Both the position numbers and the translations under genes were made by a program. DNA of 64,000 nt from Bactrocera neohumeralis (lineage: Eukaryota; Arthropoda; Insecta; Diptera; Tephritidae): positions 13,230,144-13,294,143 of the forward strand of contig NC_065920.1 in assembly GCF_024586455.1 (NCBI RefSeq). The letters run 5' to 3'. Shown here one piece after another: positions 11,507 to 24,479 of the stretch. A model generated the notes under the pieces. It made no database searches. It was given only the letters and a program-made list of their open reading frames with translations, and was not told the origin of the DNA. Position 1 is the stretch's first letter, and each line of letters begins with the position of its first letter.

Positions 11507-14192
11507 ATGTATTATTTAATTGTCACCTTTTTCGTTATGAAGAATTTCGTTTAGTTTCTGCGAGTTAAAGTTAACATTATTGAATACGTTACTATACGCA
11601 AACACAACAGCAAAAATAATACAACAATCAAACAATTAATATACATACATACATGTATATATACATTCACATCACTAGACGACAGCTAAATACGAAAAAA
11701 TGCAGACACTGTCACCTTAATTTTGTTGTTCTTAATGTTTGTACTTACAAATACTGTAACTTACTAAGTTTTCAAGCATGAAGTATTTTTGTATTTCAAA
11801 TTCATGTAGTTTTTATATTTGCTTCACTGCTAAAACCATATCCTGATTTAAACTTAACAAGTGTACTCACTCAGTAAATAACGGCCAGTTATTATGAAGA
11901 GATTATGTTACATATCTTTGTACTAAGTGCGCAATCTTAAACGTATACGCTATACTTAATTTCTGTTTATATAAAAGTTATTTGTAATTATTTCTCTTCT
12001 ATTTGGTTCTGCAATTCAAGTGTACGGAGTTTGGAAGGTAAGCCAGATTTGCGCAAATAATCTATGTGATAACTGATGTAGCTAAATTCAATTTCTAAAA
12101 CTACCTCACATTGCACCATTTAAGCAAACAGAGATTGATGAATAACGGAAACATTTGTTTATTACTTAATTGTGTTATGTAAGGTTTAATGTTAATATTG
12201 CTATTACGAGTACTTATATTTTTGCACCTAAACTGCATGTTAATTGGAATTATTATTTTTAAGTATGTACAATAAGTGTGAATAGTGTAATTACTTTATT
12301 GTCTTCAATTATGTTTCGATTATGAATAAAAAATAATTATATCTTTACGATATACTTATGCAAAAAAATGTCATAGATTTATGAATTTACATGTAAATAT
12401 GTAAAATCTAATTATATAGTACATATTAGTAAAGAAAAAAGCATTAAAATTCTGTAAAACTATAATGCAGTTGGCCTTCTGATACTTAGCATGACGAACT
12501 AATTTAGATATATATACATATGTATGTATGTACATGTTTTATAAATTTTAATATTCTAGTGTAGAATGCGAAAAAAGATGTATGTATAACATTGTAAATT
12601 TTTTTGTATTGCGTAAATATTATAATAATAAAAAAGCCAAAATATACAAATTAGCTGTGATCTGTTTAAAAAAAAAAAACATTAGTGAAGCTGTATTCCT
12701 ACACCTGGGCATTGTTTTGCAAGTCTATTGAATATTAATTCAGATCGTTCGCTTTAAATACTTGAGTTCATAACGTTATATTGCACACTGATATACATAT
12801 TGAGCGTACGTTCTGAATTAAATGTTATCATTTACGTTCATATACTATATATTTGTTTAATCACTTATGTGTTCAACAACAATATTATTATAAAAATAAA
12901 CATTTGTGAACTTACGGGAAAGCAATTTATACTATTGTGGATTTCCTTATATGCAAGCTAATACGGCCAACATATTTGAATATTATTAAAGTGATTTCCA
13001 TTCGAGTTTGGAAGATCTTAAATGCGGATGACCATTGTGTGATATATAAAGTTTATCACAAATATTTTTGGGGCAACTTTCACCGCTCAAATGTCGGCCA
13101 TCTTGGATATCAATAGAAACAACCTCAGATTCCCCTTGACATTTCTCAAGGGATGCCTCTCAGCTGTTGCTCTGTATACATCTTATCAGCTGATAATTTC
13201 TCTACTCCCCTTTAACGATGGTTAACCGTGCGATTCTGTACTGTGATACACTCTCAAGTCTCTAAATTTGAGACAATTTTTGAGACTTGAGACGATTTTG
13301 CTATTCTGTAAGTGACAGTCACAAAATCTATTACATTCCATTATTCAGAGATGTTTTTACACTTGAATGAAAATAAATATGTCGATAACAAATATTAAAT
13401 TTTCTATAACATAGTCAAAAAACATAATTATCAATAAAAATAAAAATATATGTTGACTTTGTTTCATAATATTTACGAAATTTATGTAAAATTGATTTAT
13501 TTTTAACCTTTTCATGTTTGAGTTGCTTACAAAATATAAAGAAACGACAATCGATTAATATCTATGATGATCTCTATTCAGTATATTCAAAATGGCAAAC
13601 AAGAGCTCTTTTTAGATTTGAGACCTGCTAACTATCAGGTCTCAAATTTGAGGCAATATTTTGAGACTAACGCTAGAGACTGTTTAGTGAATAGTAACTA
13701 GTCACAAATTGATACTTTACCTCAAAATGTCTCAAATAGAGACTAGAGACTGGTTACAGAATCCCGCTATAAGCCTTACAACATCTCAAACAATGAGTTC
13801 GAAACGTTATTGAGTTTCTTCGTACACGTCATATGATACATTGACGAACTATTGTTGTTTTATATATTGTCAGAGAGGTAAAAATACAATTGTAGATACA
13901 AAAATTGTTAAATTAAATATATTTACTAATCGGCAAACTTTCATAACAAAATTATAAAAATTTTGATAGCAAGTACCCTGTATTGACGAAACGTTAATGA
14001 CAGATAAAACACGAGAAAACCAAATGTCAAATGAAATAAACAGAGAAGAGAATACTTTTGTACGCTTGTTGTTGCATGTGCAGTAAAAAAGTCTAGCTGT
14101 TTTAAAATAAAAGTTTTCTTAAATTTTCAAATATCATTGCAATATAAAAACGAGTTATTCACATTGAACTCGCATACATAATTTTGGTAAAA
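11507..14192. other. MRP 3' UTR and intergenic interval
   Basis: AT-rich sequence after the MRP stop with several candidate AATAAA signals (for example near 12323 and 12890). No coding sequence is apparent. It contains the MITE-like element at 13232-13763. The last 100 bases hold the 5' leader of the UBX gene. Confidence 0.6.
13232..13763. mobile_element. MITE-like element with terminal inverted repeats
   Basis: The ends are GATTCTGTA (13232-13240) and its complement TACAGAATC (13755-13763). Both subterminal regions are packed with GAGAC / GTCTC motifs in opposite orientation. An internal 12-bp perfect hairpin sits at 13616-13627 / 13636-13647 with an 8-nt loop. The interior is AT-rich and noncoding. 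No clear target-site duplication could be fixed, so the exact ends and superfamily are uncertain. Confidence 0.6.
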
Positions 14193-15746
14193 ATGTCCAC
14201 ACCAAATGAGGAACTGGTGGAACGCGTCGTTGAAGTAACGGGTGCAAATGCAGGTGAGGCTAAACACTTATTGAGTGCCTGCAACAACGACGTAGAGTCA
14301 GCTGTTGCCTTGTATTTTGAGCAAGGAGGAAGTGCTACTGAAGCCGTCCCAGCACCAGTTATTGACGATGAAGATAATGTTAGAGCACCTATAGCGCCAA
14401 AGCGTGAGCAATTAATAGGACCTGAAGATGATAATTTTCTAGCTGCACCCTCTTTATCTGCTTCGGGGCGAATGCAACGCATGAATCAGCGTGTTAAAGT
14501 CTGTCCTTTTCGTGATTTCGCACGTGAAGGAGCATTAATGGAAGAACAATTGCAAGCAGACGCATCTGGTTTAGGATCATCAAATGGAGCACCAGGTCGA
14601 CGTTGGGCTAGTACTCGCGCTGCGTCTATGGTGACATCAGCCGTTAGAGCGCAGCCTACAGATTCCAAACCATCCACTTCATCGCGTTTGGGTGATCTCT
14701 TCCGTCCACCAACTGATATATCATTCGCTGGTACTTTCCAGGCAGCTCGTGCTCGTGCGACGGCGCTCAGCCAATGGTTGCTTGTGAATGTTCAAGATGA
14801 AAATTTTAATTCACAAGTATTAAATCGCGATGTTTGGTCCAACAAAGAAGTGCGACAGGTTATTAAAAGAAGATTTCTATTGTGGCAAGTGAGTATGGTT
14901 ATGCAAACTTAATTAAAAAATAGAATTATTAATTCAACATATGCGCAGATTGATACTGATACTTCGGAGGGACGTCGTTTTGTTACATTTTATCATTGTG
15001 CGAATTTGCCGTATGTTTGTGTGGTTGATCCACGCACTGGTGAAGAGATGTGGAAGTGCACAGAGCCGAAGGAATCGAATGTTTTATGTGGGTTGCGTGA
15101 ATTTATTAGTGAGCACAAGGAATTCATGGATGACGGTGCTGATGACAGTCCATCTACTTCCAAGCGCACTATTACCTTGTCAGATGATGAACAGGAAGTG
15201 GAGGGCTGTGTAGAGAAAAAGAAACGCTTAAAATTGCTCGATTTAACAGAAGAAGAGCAAATTAATTTGGCGATACGTAATTCCATGCGAGAAAATGGCA
15301 ATGCAAATGGCAAAGGTAAAAGTAAGCATACTGCTAATAATGAAGACCGTGAGGAGGGCACTAATGATGCGGACGATAGTAGTGAATTCGAGTCGATGGA
15401 AGAATTCGGGGACGAGGATAGCAAAAGTGCATATGAACATACGAATACATCATATGAAACTCAGCTTGGTAAAGATACCAACGAACTAACCGCTCTTAGA
15501 CTACGTTTACTCAATGCCGAAGGTAATGATGAGGTGGTACAGTTGCGTTGGCCATCGGATACGCTACTGAAAGTGCTTCGACTATATATTGGTGAAAAGC
15601 ATGCACATGTTACAAAAAATGGCGGCACATACAAATTGATTTGTGCGTTCCCTCGAAAAACGCTTGAGGCAGAGCATGATAGTGCTTCAATGAAGGAATT
15701 GGGTTTGCATCCTTCAGCGAATTTACATATAACATTAGATGAGTGA
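14193..15746 (+). CDS. UBXN7: UBXN7-type UBA/UAS/UIM/UBX protein
   Basis: Two exons, 14193..14888 and 14949..15746, joined in phase 0 (donor GTGAGT, acceptor GCGCAG), give 497 aa. The ATG at 14193 begins MSTPNEELV. An in-frame TTG nine bases upstream is not needed. Domains in order: UBA-like fold at residues 1-45; thioredoxin-like UAS domain about 165-290, spanning the splice (LWQ then IDTDTSEGRRF); a UIM about 332-350 (EEEQINLAIRNSM); an acidic linker; and a C-terminal UBX domain from about 422 with the AFPRK loop that contacts p97/VCP. The family links ubiquitylated clients and cullin-RING ligases to p97 for degradation in nucleus and cytosol. The order of domains is the same as in vertebrate UBXN7. 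Confidence 0.92.
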
Positions 15747-16318
15747 TTATTTATATATGTATATCACAAAGCCGAGCATTATTATTACTACCTTTAATTA
15801 AATTTAATTCAAAATATTAAATTAAGATTACAAAATTAAGATTTGTCAAAACATTTCTTGTTTAAAGAAAATGTGGCGGTTGTTTTTTCTTTTGTATTAC
15901 TAATTATTATGTAATTTAAAGGATATTGGAATCGTCTTTCATAAAATACATTATGTCGTACACAATTCTTATTAGTGAATTGAAATTTTTAGAAAATAAA
16001 GGCTTTGGATGGAATACCATTTTTAAAAGGGGGTCTTTAAAAACAAAAAAAAGAAATTAAAGTATTTTTCGATTTGTTTACTTATCGAGTCTTATTATGA
16101 TCGATAAAAACTATCACTAACAGCAACATCACTCATTGAAACAAATCAGCTGAGTACGCGCGTAAATACTTCCAAATATTTGTGATGCTGGAATGAAAAC
16201 AAAAAAATATATCGTATAAAAAGCAATTTAATTAAATGTAAGTGAGTGGAAATTAAACATTTGAAGTTTATCACAATTAATTAAACAATTTGGTGAATGT
16301 GCATAGCTCAGTATAGAA

Positions 16319-17707
16319 ATGTCTGAAAAAGAATCTGCAAATGGAGCAATCTCGTCGCAATCTGTTGAATGCACCCGATTACGTGAATTTAAAAACTATC
16401 TTCGTGAGTTAGTGCGGGACAGAGTAAATAATGCAACCACTGCTGGAGAAAGTAATCGTGCTTGCATTTCGCGCAACAGCAACGAAACATACCCAGTGTG
16501 TTCTCAGGAAGTGACCGCTGAAATAATTATGACTGTATGGAATCATCTACAGTTGAAGCGATGCCCACGATATTTTCAAATATCCATTTTGCGAGCCGTC
16601 GTTGCAGAAGTCGAACAGGGATTTTCTAATGCTAAGGAATGTGAGTTCACTGTGAAAGGAATTAACGATTCCACTAAATCAACAGATAATGAAATGGTTT
16701 ATGATTTGGTCAAATTACAAAAGTATATAGTAAACAATTTGGAAAAATTGCTGACACGTTTGACCGATAATTCTGAAGTAGGCAACATACCGAATTTTGC
16801 AGATCCAGAAGATTTATGTCTGGATGGAATAAAATGCAACTGCAATACGAAGCTGCCACCAGTAGCTTACACTACTGGTCATATTAAAAATAAACCACGC
16901 AAAATGGAAGATCGTCATATTTGTTTGGAACGCTTTAGTGAATTATATAAACTAAAATCTGCATACAGTTTTTATGGTGTATTCGACGGTCATTCAGGCC
17001 CATTGGCAGCAAGTTACGCTGCAAGTCAAGTACCATATCTTCTAGCTGAAAGTTTACGATCCATCAGCAATGACCTTGATGATGTTACAGCGTATAGGGA
17101 AGCTTTTGAGCATTCTTTTCTACAGACAGATAAAATGTTCTCTCGGAAAGGAATTTCCAGTGGAACAACGGCCGTTTGTGCACTTCTAGCGCAACAGACT
17201 CCACCGTCTTACGGGCATTTATACGTTGCATGGGTAGGGGATTCAAAGGCACTGCTTGTTAGCCCAACGGTAAGTTTACAATTAGTTAAATCACATAAAC
17301 CGGATGCACCAGATGAACGCAAACGAATTGAAATGTCAGAAGGTGGTGGTACTGTGCTGTATGTCCAAGGGCAATGGCGTGTAAATGGCATTTTAAATGT
17401 ATCTCGCTCCATTGGCGATTATTCAGTGATTCCAGCGATTGCAGAACCCGATTTTGTGGACGTTTCCCTAACGGCGGCGCACGATTTTATCGTTTTGGGT
17501 ACGGACGGTTTATTCGACCATGTGCCCGAAAATAAAATAGTGGACACTATTTATAAATTATTGGCCGATACTGAGCAAAAAATTGAAAACATTCCAAAAA
17601 TTCTTATAGAATTAGCAAAAGATGGAGACTCCCAAGATAATATTACTGTTGTTATTATCTTTTTAAAAAATCGACTCGATATTGTTCAAAATTACAAAAA
17701 ATATTAA
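16319..17707 (+). CDS. PP2C-family serine/threonine phosphatase, PPM1F-like
   Basis: A single exon of 462 aa whose ATG at 16319 follows a GAAATG context. The first ~180 residues are a helical, cysteine-containing extension. The catalytic PP2C domain follows, with all expected motifs: KMEDRH, YGVFDGHSGP, AWVGDSKALL, HKPDAPDERKRI, SRSIGDYS, GTDGLFDHV and DNITVVI. These include the acidic residues that bind Mn/Mg, so it should be active. The combination of an N-terminal extension and a short C-terminus fits the PPM1E/PPM1F (POPX, CaM-kinase phosphatase) branch; a Drosophila relative in this branch is known. The 3' tail, to about 17720, is followed by 1.2 kb without genes. Confidence 0.9.
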   Translation: MSEKESANGAISSQSVECTRLREFKNYLRELVRDRVNNATTAGESNRACISRNSNETYPVCSQEVTAEIIMTVWNHLQLKRCPRYFQISILRAVVAEVEQGFSNAKECEFTVKGINDSTKSTDNEMVYDLVKLQKYIVNNLEKLLTRLTDNSEVGNIPNFADPEDLCLDGIKCNCNTKLPPVAYTTGHIKNKPRKMEDRHICLERFSELYKLKSAYSFYGVFDGHSGPLAASYAASQVPYLLAESLRSISNDLDDVTAYREAFEHSFLQTDKMFSRKGISSGTTAVCALLAQQTPPSYGHLYVAWVGDSKALLVSPTVSLQLVKSHKPDAPDERKRIEMSEGGGTVLYVQGQWRVNGILNVSRSIGDYSVIPAIAEPDFVDVSLTAAHDFIVLGTDGLFDHVPENKIVDTIYKLLADTEQKIENIPKILIELAKDGDSQDNITVVIIFLKNRLDIVQNYKKY

Positions 17708-18894
17708 AGTATTAAAACAACAAAGTATAGATGCTAGCAAAGTTTTAGGGATATCAACTACAGCGAATATACAAATACATACATATATGTATGTATATTG
17801 AGAAACATACATATAGTAGATATGTGCATACTTACATTACCTTAATATGTAAATTTCTTACTACGTCTTCCTTTGACCTCCAATAACTCTTCGAAATATT
17901 TAAAAATATTAACATTCTATGATTTTTTGACTTATACATACATAAATACATTTCGGAAAACTTTAAACAAAATTTAGAAAAATATTAATGCTATATTCTT
18001 TATAGAACTTTTATCATATTAAGGTAATGATTTATACACATAAATGTAATAGTTACCACAATTAGCAGATTTTATTTTTAAGAAAGTATCCTCAATTGCA
18101 AATGAAAAAGTGCTTTAACCCTTAGAATATTTACCATAATTTTTCTTTTGTATATAGACTTTTTATACGCTTTCAAATGCTAATCATGTCAATGTTGAAT
18201 ATTTGTGCCTGCAGCACGCTTGTGCGAATTTGCAATGTTTTCAGTGCTCAACAGACGATCATTTAAAAGAATGCGTTCGAGAAAAGTTCAAATTTTTATG
18301 AAAACAAGTTTATATTTACACAAATAAGTACATATGTATATGTATATAAAAATTCGGCGATGTAATTTTAATACAGACGCACGTTGAAACAAAATAATAA
18401 ACGATATAGCATATATTTAAGCAAACTTAATTTTATAGCTTAATGCATTCATATAAAAATACAGAATTTTCAAATATTATTTTAACGTTATTGTTAACAG
18501 ATTAGATTACATATTACCTAATGGTACGTGTATGTGTGTGTTAAGTGCACATTTTATCGCTTATTATAATGGCTAAATGTTTGTTGTTTATTGAAGTTTT
18601 CTGTTTACTAAATCAATATTTGTTTTAATAGTATTCGTAGTAAATTGTTTTATGTTTTAAATCAAAATAAATAATGAACAAATAATCCAGATTTCGCCCA
18701 CTTCAATTATGTACCTACACAAAAGTAGCTTAAGAATATTTCAATATTTTTACCACAATATAAAAATAAAATACAATGACTATTTAAAAAAATTCAGTTT
18801 TATAAATTGTTGAATAATTACTAGATATACATATGTATATACAAATATTAATTATATTGCCTATAAATTAGCTAACCTATCAGTGGCTTTACTC
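17708..18894. other. Convergent intergenic interval
   Basis: The interval lies between two genes pointing at each other (PP2C on +, NAF1 on -). It is AT-rich and probably holds both 3' UTRs. TACATACATA-type microsatellite tracts occur near 17780. No coding signal was seen. Confidence 0.6.
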
Positions 18895-21089
18895 TTATTC
18901 GGCACCAGGTGGAGCTGGTTCTGCTGGTGATTGAATTGAAGTTGTAGATTGAGGTTGTGAGAATGGTTGGGACAGCGTTGATGAGCGAAAAGCAAAGGGA
19001 TTTGGAACGTATGCGGTGGGAGGATGGGACATTGGGTGCATCTGAAGTGGAGGTGACATTGCGTGTATTGGAGGCGGCGGTGTCATTTGCGGTGGTGGTA
19101 ATGCATGAGACGGAGGTGCTTGCATTTGCATTTGAGGATGTCCATACTGATGGAACTGATTTGGTTGTGGCGCAGGGTTTCGATATAATGGACGTTGTTG
19201 CTGATATGGACCGGCGTATGGTGTACGATAACTATGTACAGGTGGTCTTTGCTGATATTGTTGATTGTAATGTGAGTGCCAACTATTGGTGTTATGCTGC
19301 GGTTGATAGGTTCGCGGTGAGTATGCACCATGCTGCCCAAATCGATTTTGTCTTCTATTTTCTCTATGATTACCTTCAGCAGTGCGAGGATGCCTCCGTT
19401 GTGAATCTGTGGTGTTTTCGCCAGCAACAACATTCATTCGGCTTCGTTTCATGGGGTCATTATCCTTATCATCTACATCCTCTTTATCTTCTTCCTCCTC
19501 TTTAACGCTCTGTCGACGATGTTTTCGCAGCTTGTGGCGAGCTTCACGTTCTTCTTCATCATCCGAGTAATCCAAATATCGTGGTGGTGGTTCTATATCA
19601 TTTTCCCAGGATGCGTCAGATCCACGCATTTTCATAAGGCTCGAAAGGATAACATATTGAGTATATTCGGTTTTCGGTGCCACGTAAACCACATCACCTA
19701 CATTTATGCCTTTCTCCTGAATATGTTGGTTGTTATTGAAACGAACACAATACAGTGGATCTGCAACTTGACCCAAAACATCAAACACTTCACCAAGTAC
19801 ACGTTTTCCTTTTTCCAAAAAAAGTACTGTGTCCAAATCTAACAAAATCGAATTTGGTAAGGCGCTCACCAATAGTAATTGATCTACAATTGAATGTACA
19901 CGCCCAAGCTCTATACATTCCTCTGCTGGCACTGAAATTTGAAGATCTTGTATAGGCGGCAATTCATCAAGTAACATTTCTCCTCGAACGCGAGGAGGTT
20001 GTCGCCGTCCTCGCTTTTTGGAGTCACCTTCTTCATCGTCATCATCTTCGTCCTCGTTATCATCATCATTACTTTGAATCCGTTTCTCAATTACTTTGGC
20101 AATTTTTGTTAAATATTCGGCTTCCGTTTCCGATTCAGAATCTGACGAAACGGTTTCAGTGGAGTCAGAGTCAATTTCCACGACTGTTGAGCGATAGTTC
20201 TTATTCACAGCAGTCGGTACTTCAATTACTGACGCCGTATCGGATTCGTTCGAATCATCTTCGTCAGCATCGGATTCGTATTGCGACAGCAAACCCAGGC
20301 CAGTGGGAGCTGCTGTAAATTTGAAATTTTTATTTAGAATTAGCATTTTGTTAGACAAAAAAAAGATGTTATGATATAATAATCATATTACCAGTTTTTG
20401 AAACTCCAGCACAAGAAGGGATAGTTGGTTGCTCTTCAATCAACTGAAGGTCATTATCTTCACAAGAAGGGATAGTTGGTTGCTCTTCAATCAACTGAAC
20501 GTCATTATCTTCTTTATCTGTAATGTCCATAATTTCAACTATGTCAGGGTGTATATTTTTGTTAGCCTCAATGTGCAGAATTGCATCACATATATCGGTT
20601 GTGGCGGGCGTAAGTTCTATAACTGACTCAATAATTACATTATTACTGCTTGCAACGTTATTTGAAATTCGTTCATCATTTGTAGATTCCCGTCTTTCAA
20701 TTGCTTTGCTCAATATAACTGGAACATTTTCTGTTACATGGCCTTCATCTACTTCGTTTTCATTATCACTTACAGACTCCAAATCAACAGTTGTGTCCGA
20801 AGTATGAGTTCCTAGCTCCATATTTTCATTCGAATGTGAGTTAGAATCTAAAACCGGTCGCTGTGATGTATCAGGTATTTCTTCAATGTCATTCACTTCA
20901 CTATCCACGTTTTGATTTAGGCCTGATGTTTGAAAATTATAGTATTTTTCAGAAAATATATAAAAAACAAAATTTACCAGTGCTTTGAATTGAGTCTGTA
21001 GGCACATGTAGCACAGGGCTAACAATGTGTACATTTTTTGTATCCTCGTTACCAATACACTTGTTTGAGTCGATAGTTTCTTTATCCAT
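18895..21089 (-). CDS. NAF1: H/ACA ribonucleoprotein assembly factor NAF1
   Basis: Three exons on the minus strand, 20978..21089, 20392..20922 and 18895..20312. Introns are GT-AG, all joins are in phase, and the product is 686 aa starting MDKETIDSNK. Residues 1-330 are acidic and serine-rich. The Gar1/Naf1 RNA-binding core lies at about 330-475 (PAEECIELGRVHSIVDQLLL, then GKRVLGEVFDVLGQV, ending DVVYVAPKTEYTQYV). The C-terminal third is rich in Gln, Pro, His and Tyr, as in other NAF1 proteins. NAF1 chaperones dyskerin-containing H/ACA snoRNPs in the nucleus before Gar1 replaces it. A near-perfect 51-bp tandem duplication lies in exon 2. The upstream neighbour on the same strand is the bromodomain gene, whose 3' end at 21520 is only about 430 bp from this start. 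Confidence 0.92.
20411..20512 (-). repeat. NAF1: In-frame 51-bp tandem duplication in NAF1 exon 2
   Basis: Units 20411-20461 and 20462-20512 differ at one base. They encode two consecutive 17-residue copies, EDNDVQLIEEQPTIPSC and EDNDLQLIEEQPTIPSC. The near identity implies a recent duplication in an acidic, presumably disordered part of the protein. Confidence 0.9.
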
Positions 21090-21519
21090 ATTGCTTTTTG
21101 CACGATAATTCCAAGTTTCTATTTTGAGTTTACTTAATTAAAATTTAAATCTTTCAAACTAATCTAAATCCGCCAATAGAAACTCGTGAATACAAAACGT
21201 GCTCGGGAATAGAGATGGTAAATGTCATTCACACTTAATCGATAGATATAACCCTAAATCGATAAATTACATATATTAACCCTGCATTGATTTTGTTAAA
21301 CTAAATATACGTCTAAAACAAATTCATCCTATTTAGTGCAGTCCGAAGTTATATTGATTGATTAATAAATTAATTAATGCTGTGTTTTTAATTTAAATTA
21401 TTGAGAAGTGTTTGCCTTTATTTTATGTTGGCAAAAACAATTATAAAAATATTTATCAGTAAATGTAATAGTCGACAACAAAACTATGTGTAAAACAAGT
21501 CCATTGTTGCCTCCCCTTT

Positions 21520-24479
21520 CTATAACCAAGGATTTTCATCGGCGCTGGCCGGGGCATTTAAATCGCTGTTACCGCTCTCCAGAATTTCGCGCAATTCCTC
21601 ATCATCTATTTCCATACGCATACCGGTGCCCGAAACATTAGACCCATCGTCATTTGAGATGCCAATAGTGGTATTTTGCGAATCTAGTTGTAATTGGGGC
21701 ATTGATACTGGTTGTTGAAGAACTTCTGGTAATGTTACACGTTGATTGACAGATTGGGGAGGTGGTGGTAGACCAACTACATAAAAGGGAATAAAAATTA
21801 TTGAAAACTTTGTGAAAGATGCAAGTCATTCAAGTTAAGCTCACCATTTGACATTCCCATCGCTTTACGAAGACTATATGGATCTACTACAGCCGATGGT
21901 GGTAATTTCTTAGCAACATCACTAAGTTGCTGGGTGATTTGGTGTGCCAGATGCACTTCCTCAGCACCAGCTTGTGGCACAAATGCCAAATGTTGAGGCA
22001 GTGGCTGTGATAATCGCTCGTGTTGAGTGGCACGCAATTTTTCAATTAAGTTTAGGTTATTGCTCAAATGTTCCTGAAGACGACGAGTCAATTCGAAGTT
22101 TTTCATTTCAGATTCGATGTTATCTAAAAAGTCGATATCTATGCCCAGATCTTTTAGGGTACGTAAGCGATTGAAATCAATGCGTGTGTTTTTGTACTTT
22201 TCATATTCTTCTTCAATTTGTTCCCGCGTCTCAGATGCTGTATTTACAGTTTGAAGACCACCAAATCCACCGCATGCACTAAAACACTTGAAGACTTCAT
22301 TCTGTTCGTGATTTTGTACTTGCATGTCATAAAGATCTGACATTGCTTTACTGTGCTCACCGTTAGTGAGCATGTCCAATAAGCCATTAGCCAGAGTTAG
22401 TGCGTAATTAGAATTTTTGGTGAATTCCAATATGCTTTCAGCATACTCAGTGCTTGTAGCATCACCTGAACGAGAACAAAAATAAATTTATTATTTAGAA
22501 CTGAACATACTTTATTACTGCTGCAGCTTACCATAAGTTCGCATTACCAATTGGGTTTCTTCGCGGCTTAGATTTGAAAACCGCGAATCAAAGCTTGGCG
22601 CAAAGGAAGCAAAAGCGCCATAATTAAGTGGTTTAACCATTTTCGCATCATTTCGTTTGTCTTCTCGCAAAGAAAACAATTGTCCGGAGCCGGACTGCAA
22701 TTTGCCTACTAGTTCACCAAGGGTAACCACTTTTTCTGGTCCCTCGTTTTCATCTTTAATAAGTAAATTTAGCGAAGTGGTTCCATCTCTATTCTGTCGC
22801 AAGAATCCCATTTTATGGGCTTTTTCCTTTGCTGATAGTCTTTTTTTGGCAGCTAGTGCCGCTCCTTGTACCTGTGCCAGTATCTCTTCGGAAGTTAGAT
22901 CATCTACATAGGGTTCAAAGCGAGTTTTTGGTTCATTCTCTAGGCGAAGTGCTCGCCTTTTTTCCTCCTCTTCTAATTGTGCAGCAGTTGGTTCTTCCGC
23001 TCCCGTGGAAGCGCCTTCATCTGCTGAGTCGATAGCATGGTGATCATAACTACCAAAATCACCATGTAAATCGAAACCTAGTTCCTTAGCAGTTAAGTCA
23101 CGCAGGTAACCCGATAAAGGTTTGAGACTCCGTATTAAATTTTCAGGCATAAGATGCTTTGTGCCTACTTGTAGTAGCCGTTTTGCGGCCTTATTATAAA
23201 CGGTATCAACATGGTTATATCGGATAGCATTCTCGCACATTAACTTGAAATCATCAGTGAACTCGGTTAAAGTGCTATACTCGCTATCGTCTATTTTTTG
23301 GCGTATGGTGGAAAAATCCATCGGTTTAGTAATTATTGAAGAATAACCGGGAGCTATGTCGTCAGTAACAGGCCATGCAAAAAATTGGTGAGGATCCCTT
23401 TTTTCAAGAAAACGTAACAAATGATCTAATAACTTATTCAAAGGCGACTTTTGCTGTTTCAATTTAAGCACACAAGTACGCGGTTCTCGACCAGATTCAC
23501 TTGATGAGCTTGGAGTTTTCGGTGCCTCTAACGGTTTTGGTGTAAGCGCAGCCAAAGAACTAGTTCCACCGGGTGTTGATGCTGCTGTCGATGCTGATGG
23601 CGACGGAATTAATAGCTACACAAATATAAAATTATAAATTTTAAAACAAATTTTTCTAGAATTTCCATTAACTTACGTCCTGTAAAGGTTTTGTAGGACT
23701 AATCCCTCCAATTACCGCTGCCCCAAATGAAGAAGATTGCAAAGAAGAGGATGCAGGCGAGTCCATTAACGTATCATCGGATTTACGTGGCACTATGGGT
23801 TTTGACACTGGTCGACAAGATGGTGAATTATCAGTTGTGATACCCGCATATAAAAGTATATTTTCTGGTAACGGTTGGGAATCGCCATCTTCTATAAAAC
23901 TGAAGCCATCTTGGCTGGAATCGCCATCCACAATTGGTGGTGGCGCACTTCTAGGGCTACGTTGTGCAACAGGTACTGTAGCAGCTGTCGTTTGAATCTC
24001 TTCATCCATTTTACACTCTTCATTCGGAAGATCAGCAGTAGCATCTCGGTATTCGGCACCACTATTTTGTTCATGCCGCTCGCTGCGGTGCCGTTTTTCT
24101 TTATGATGTTTATGTTTCTTCTCTCGGTCCTTCTTTTTCTTCTTCTTCTTTGATTTTTTGTGTTTTTCTCCATGGTATTCGCCATGTTGCTCATCTTGAG
24201 CCATGGGACTACTTGGCGCTGCAGACATCATTGCCTCTACGGCAGTTGGTGGACCGGCAAGCGGAGAATCACCACTGTATTCGGGTGTGGAATTGGAGCC
24301 TACTTTAAGAATTAATTTCAAACCTCGTTGGAGTTGATTAGGATCCATGCTATTGCTATATTCTAAAAAAAAAAATGATTGTAAACAACATTACATTTAA
24401 TTTCTATCAAACAATGAAAACCTTCATATTTTTCTCTGCGCTCGGATTTGTGTTTCTTATGCTTTTTAGACGATCCCAT
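21520..24479 (-). CDS. Brd7-9: BRD7/BRD9-type bromodomain protein (non-canonical BAF/PBAF subunit family)
   Basis: Five minus-strand exons, 24422..24479, 23677..24362, 22532..23615, 21845..22465 and 21520..21776, all GT-AG and in phase, encode 901 aa. The start MGSSKKHKKHKSERREKY is followed by a second lysine-rich stretch. The bromodomain is at about residues 305-405 (LDHLLRFLEKRDPHQFFAWPV, then KPMDFSTIRQKI, and RYNHVDTVYNKAA with the acetyl-lysine-binding Asn). The DUF3512-type region follows, conserved across BRD7/BRD9. The C-terminus ends in an acidic segment, DDEELREILESG. The family recruits SWI/SNF complexes to acetylated chromatin in the nucleus. In Drosophila a single gene represents BRD7 and BRD9 and lies near urate oxidase, matching the linkage here. 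Confidence 0.92.

Noticed and set aside
19083..19433. Alternative frames (both strands) through the NAF1 C-terminal region
   Set aside because: They are shadows of the Gln/Pro/His-rich exon, whose frame is fixed by the conserved Naf1 core upstream.
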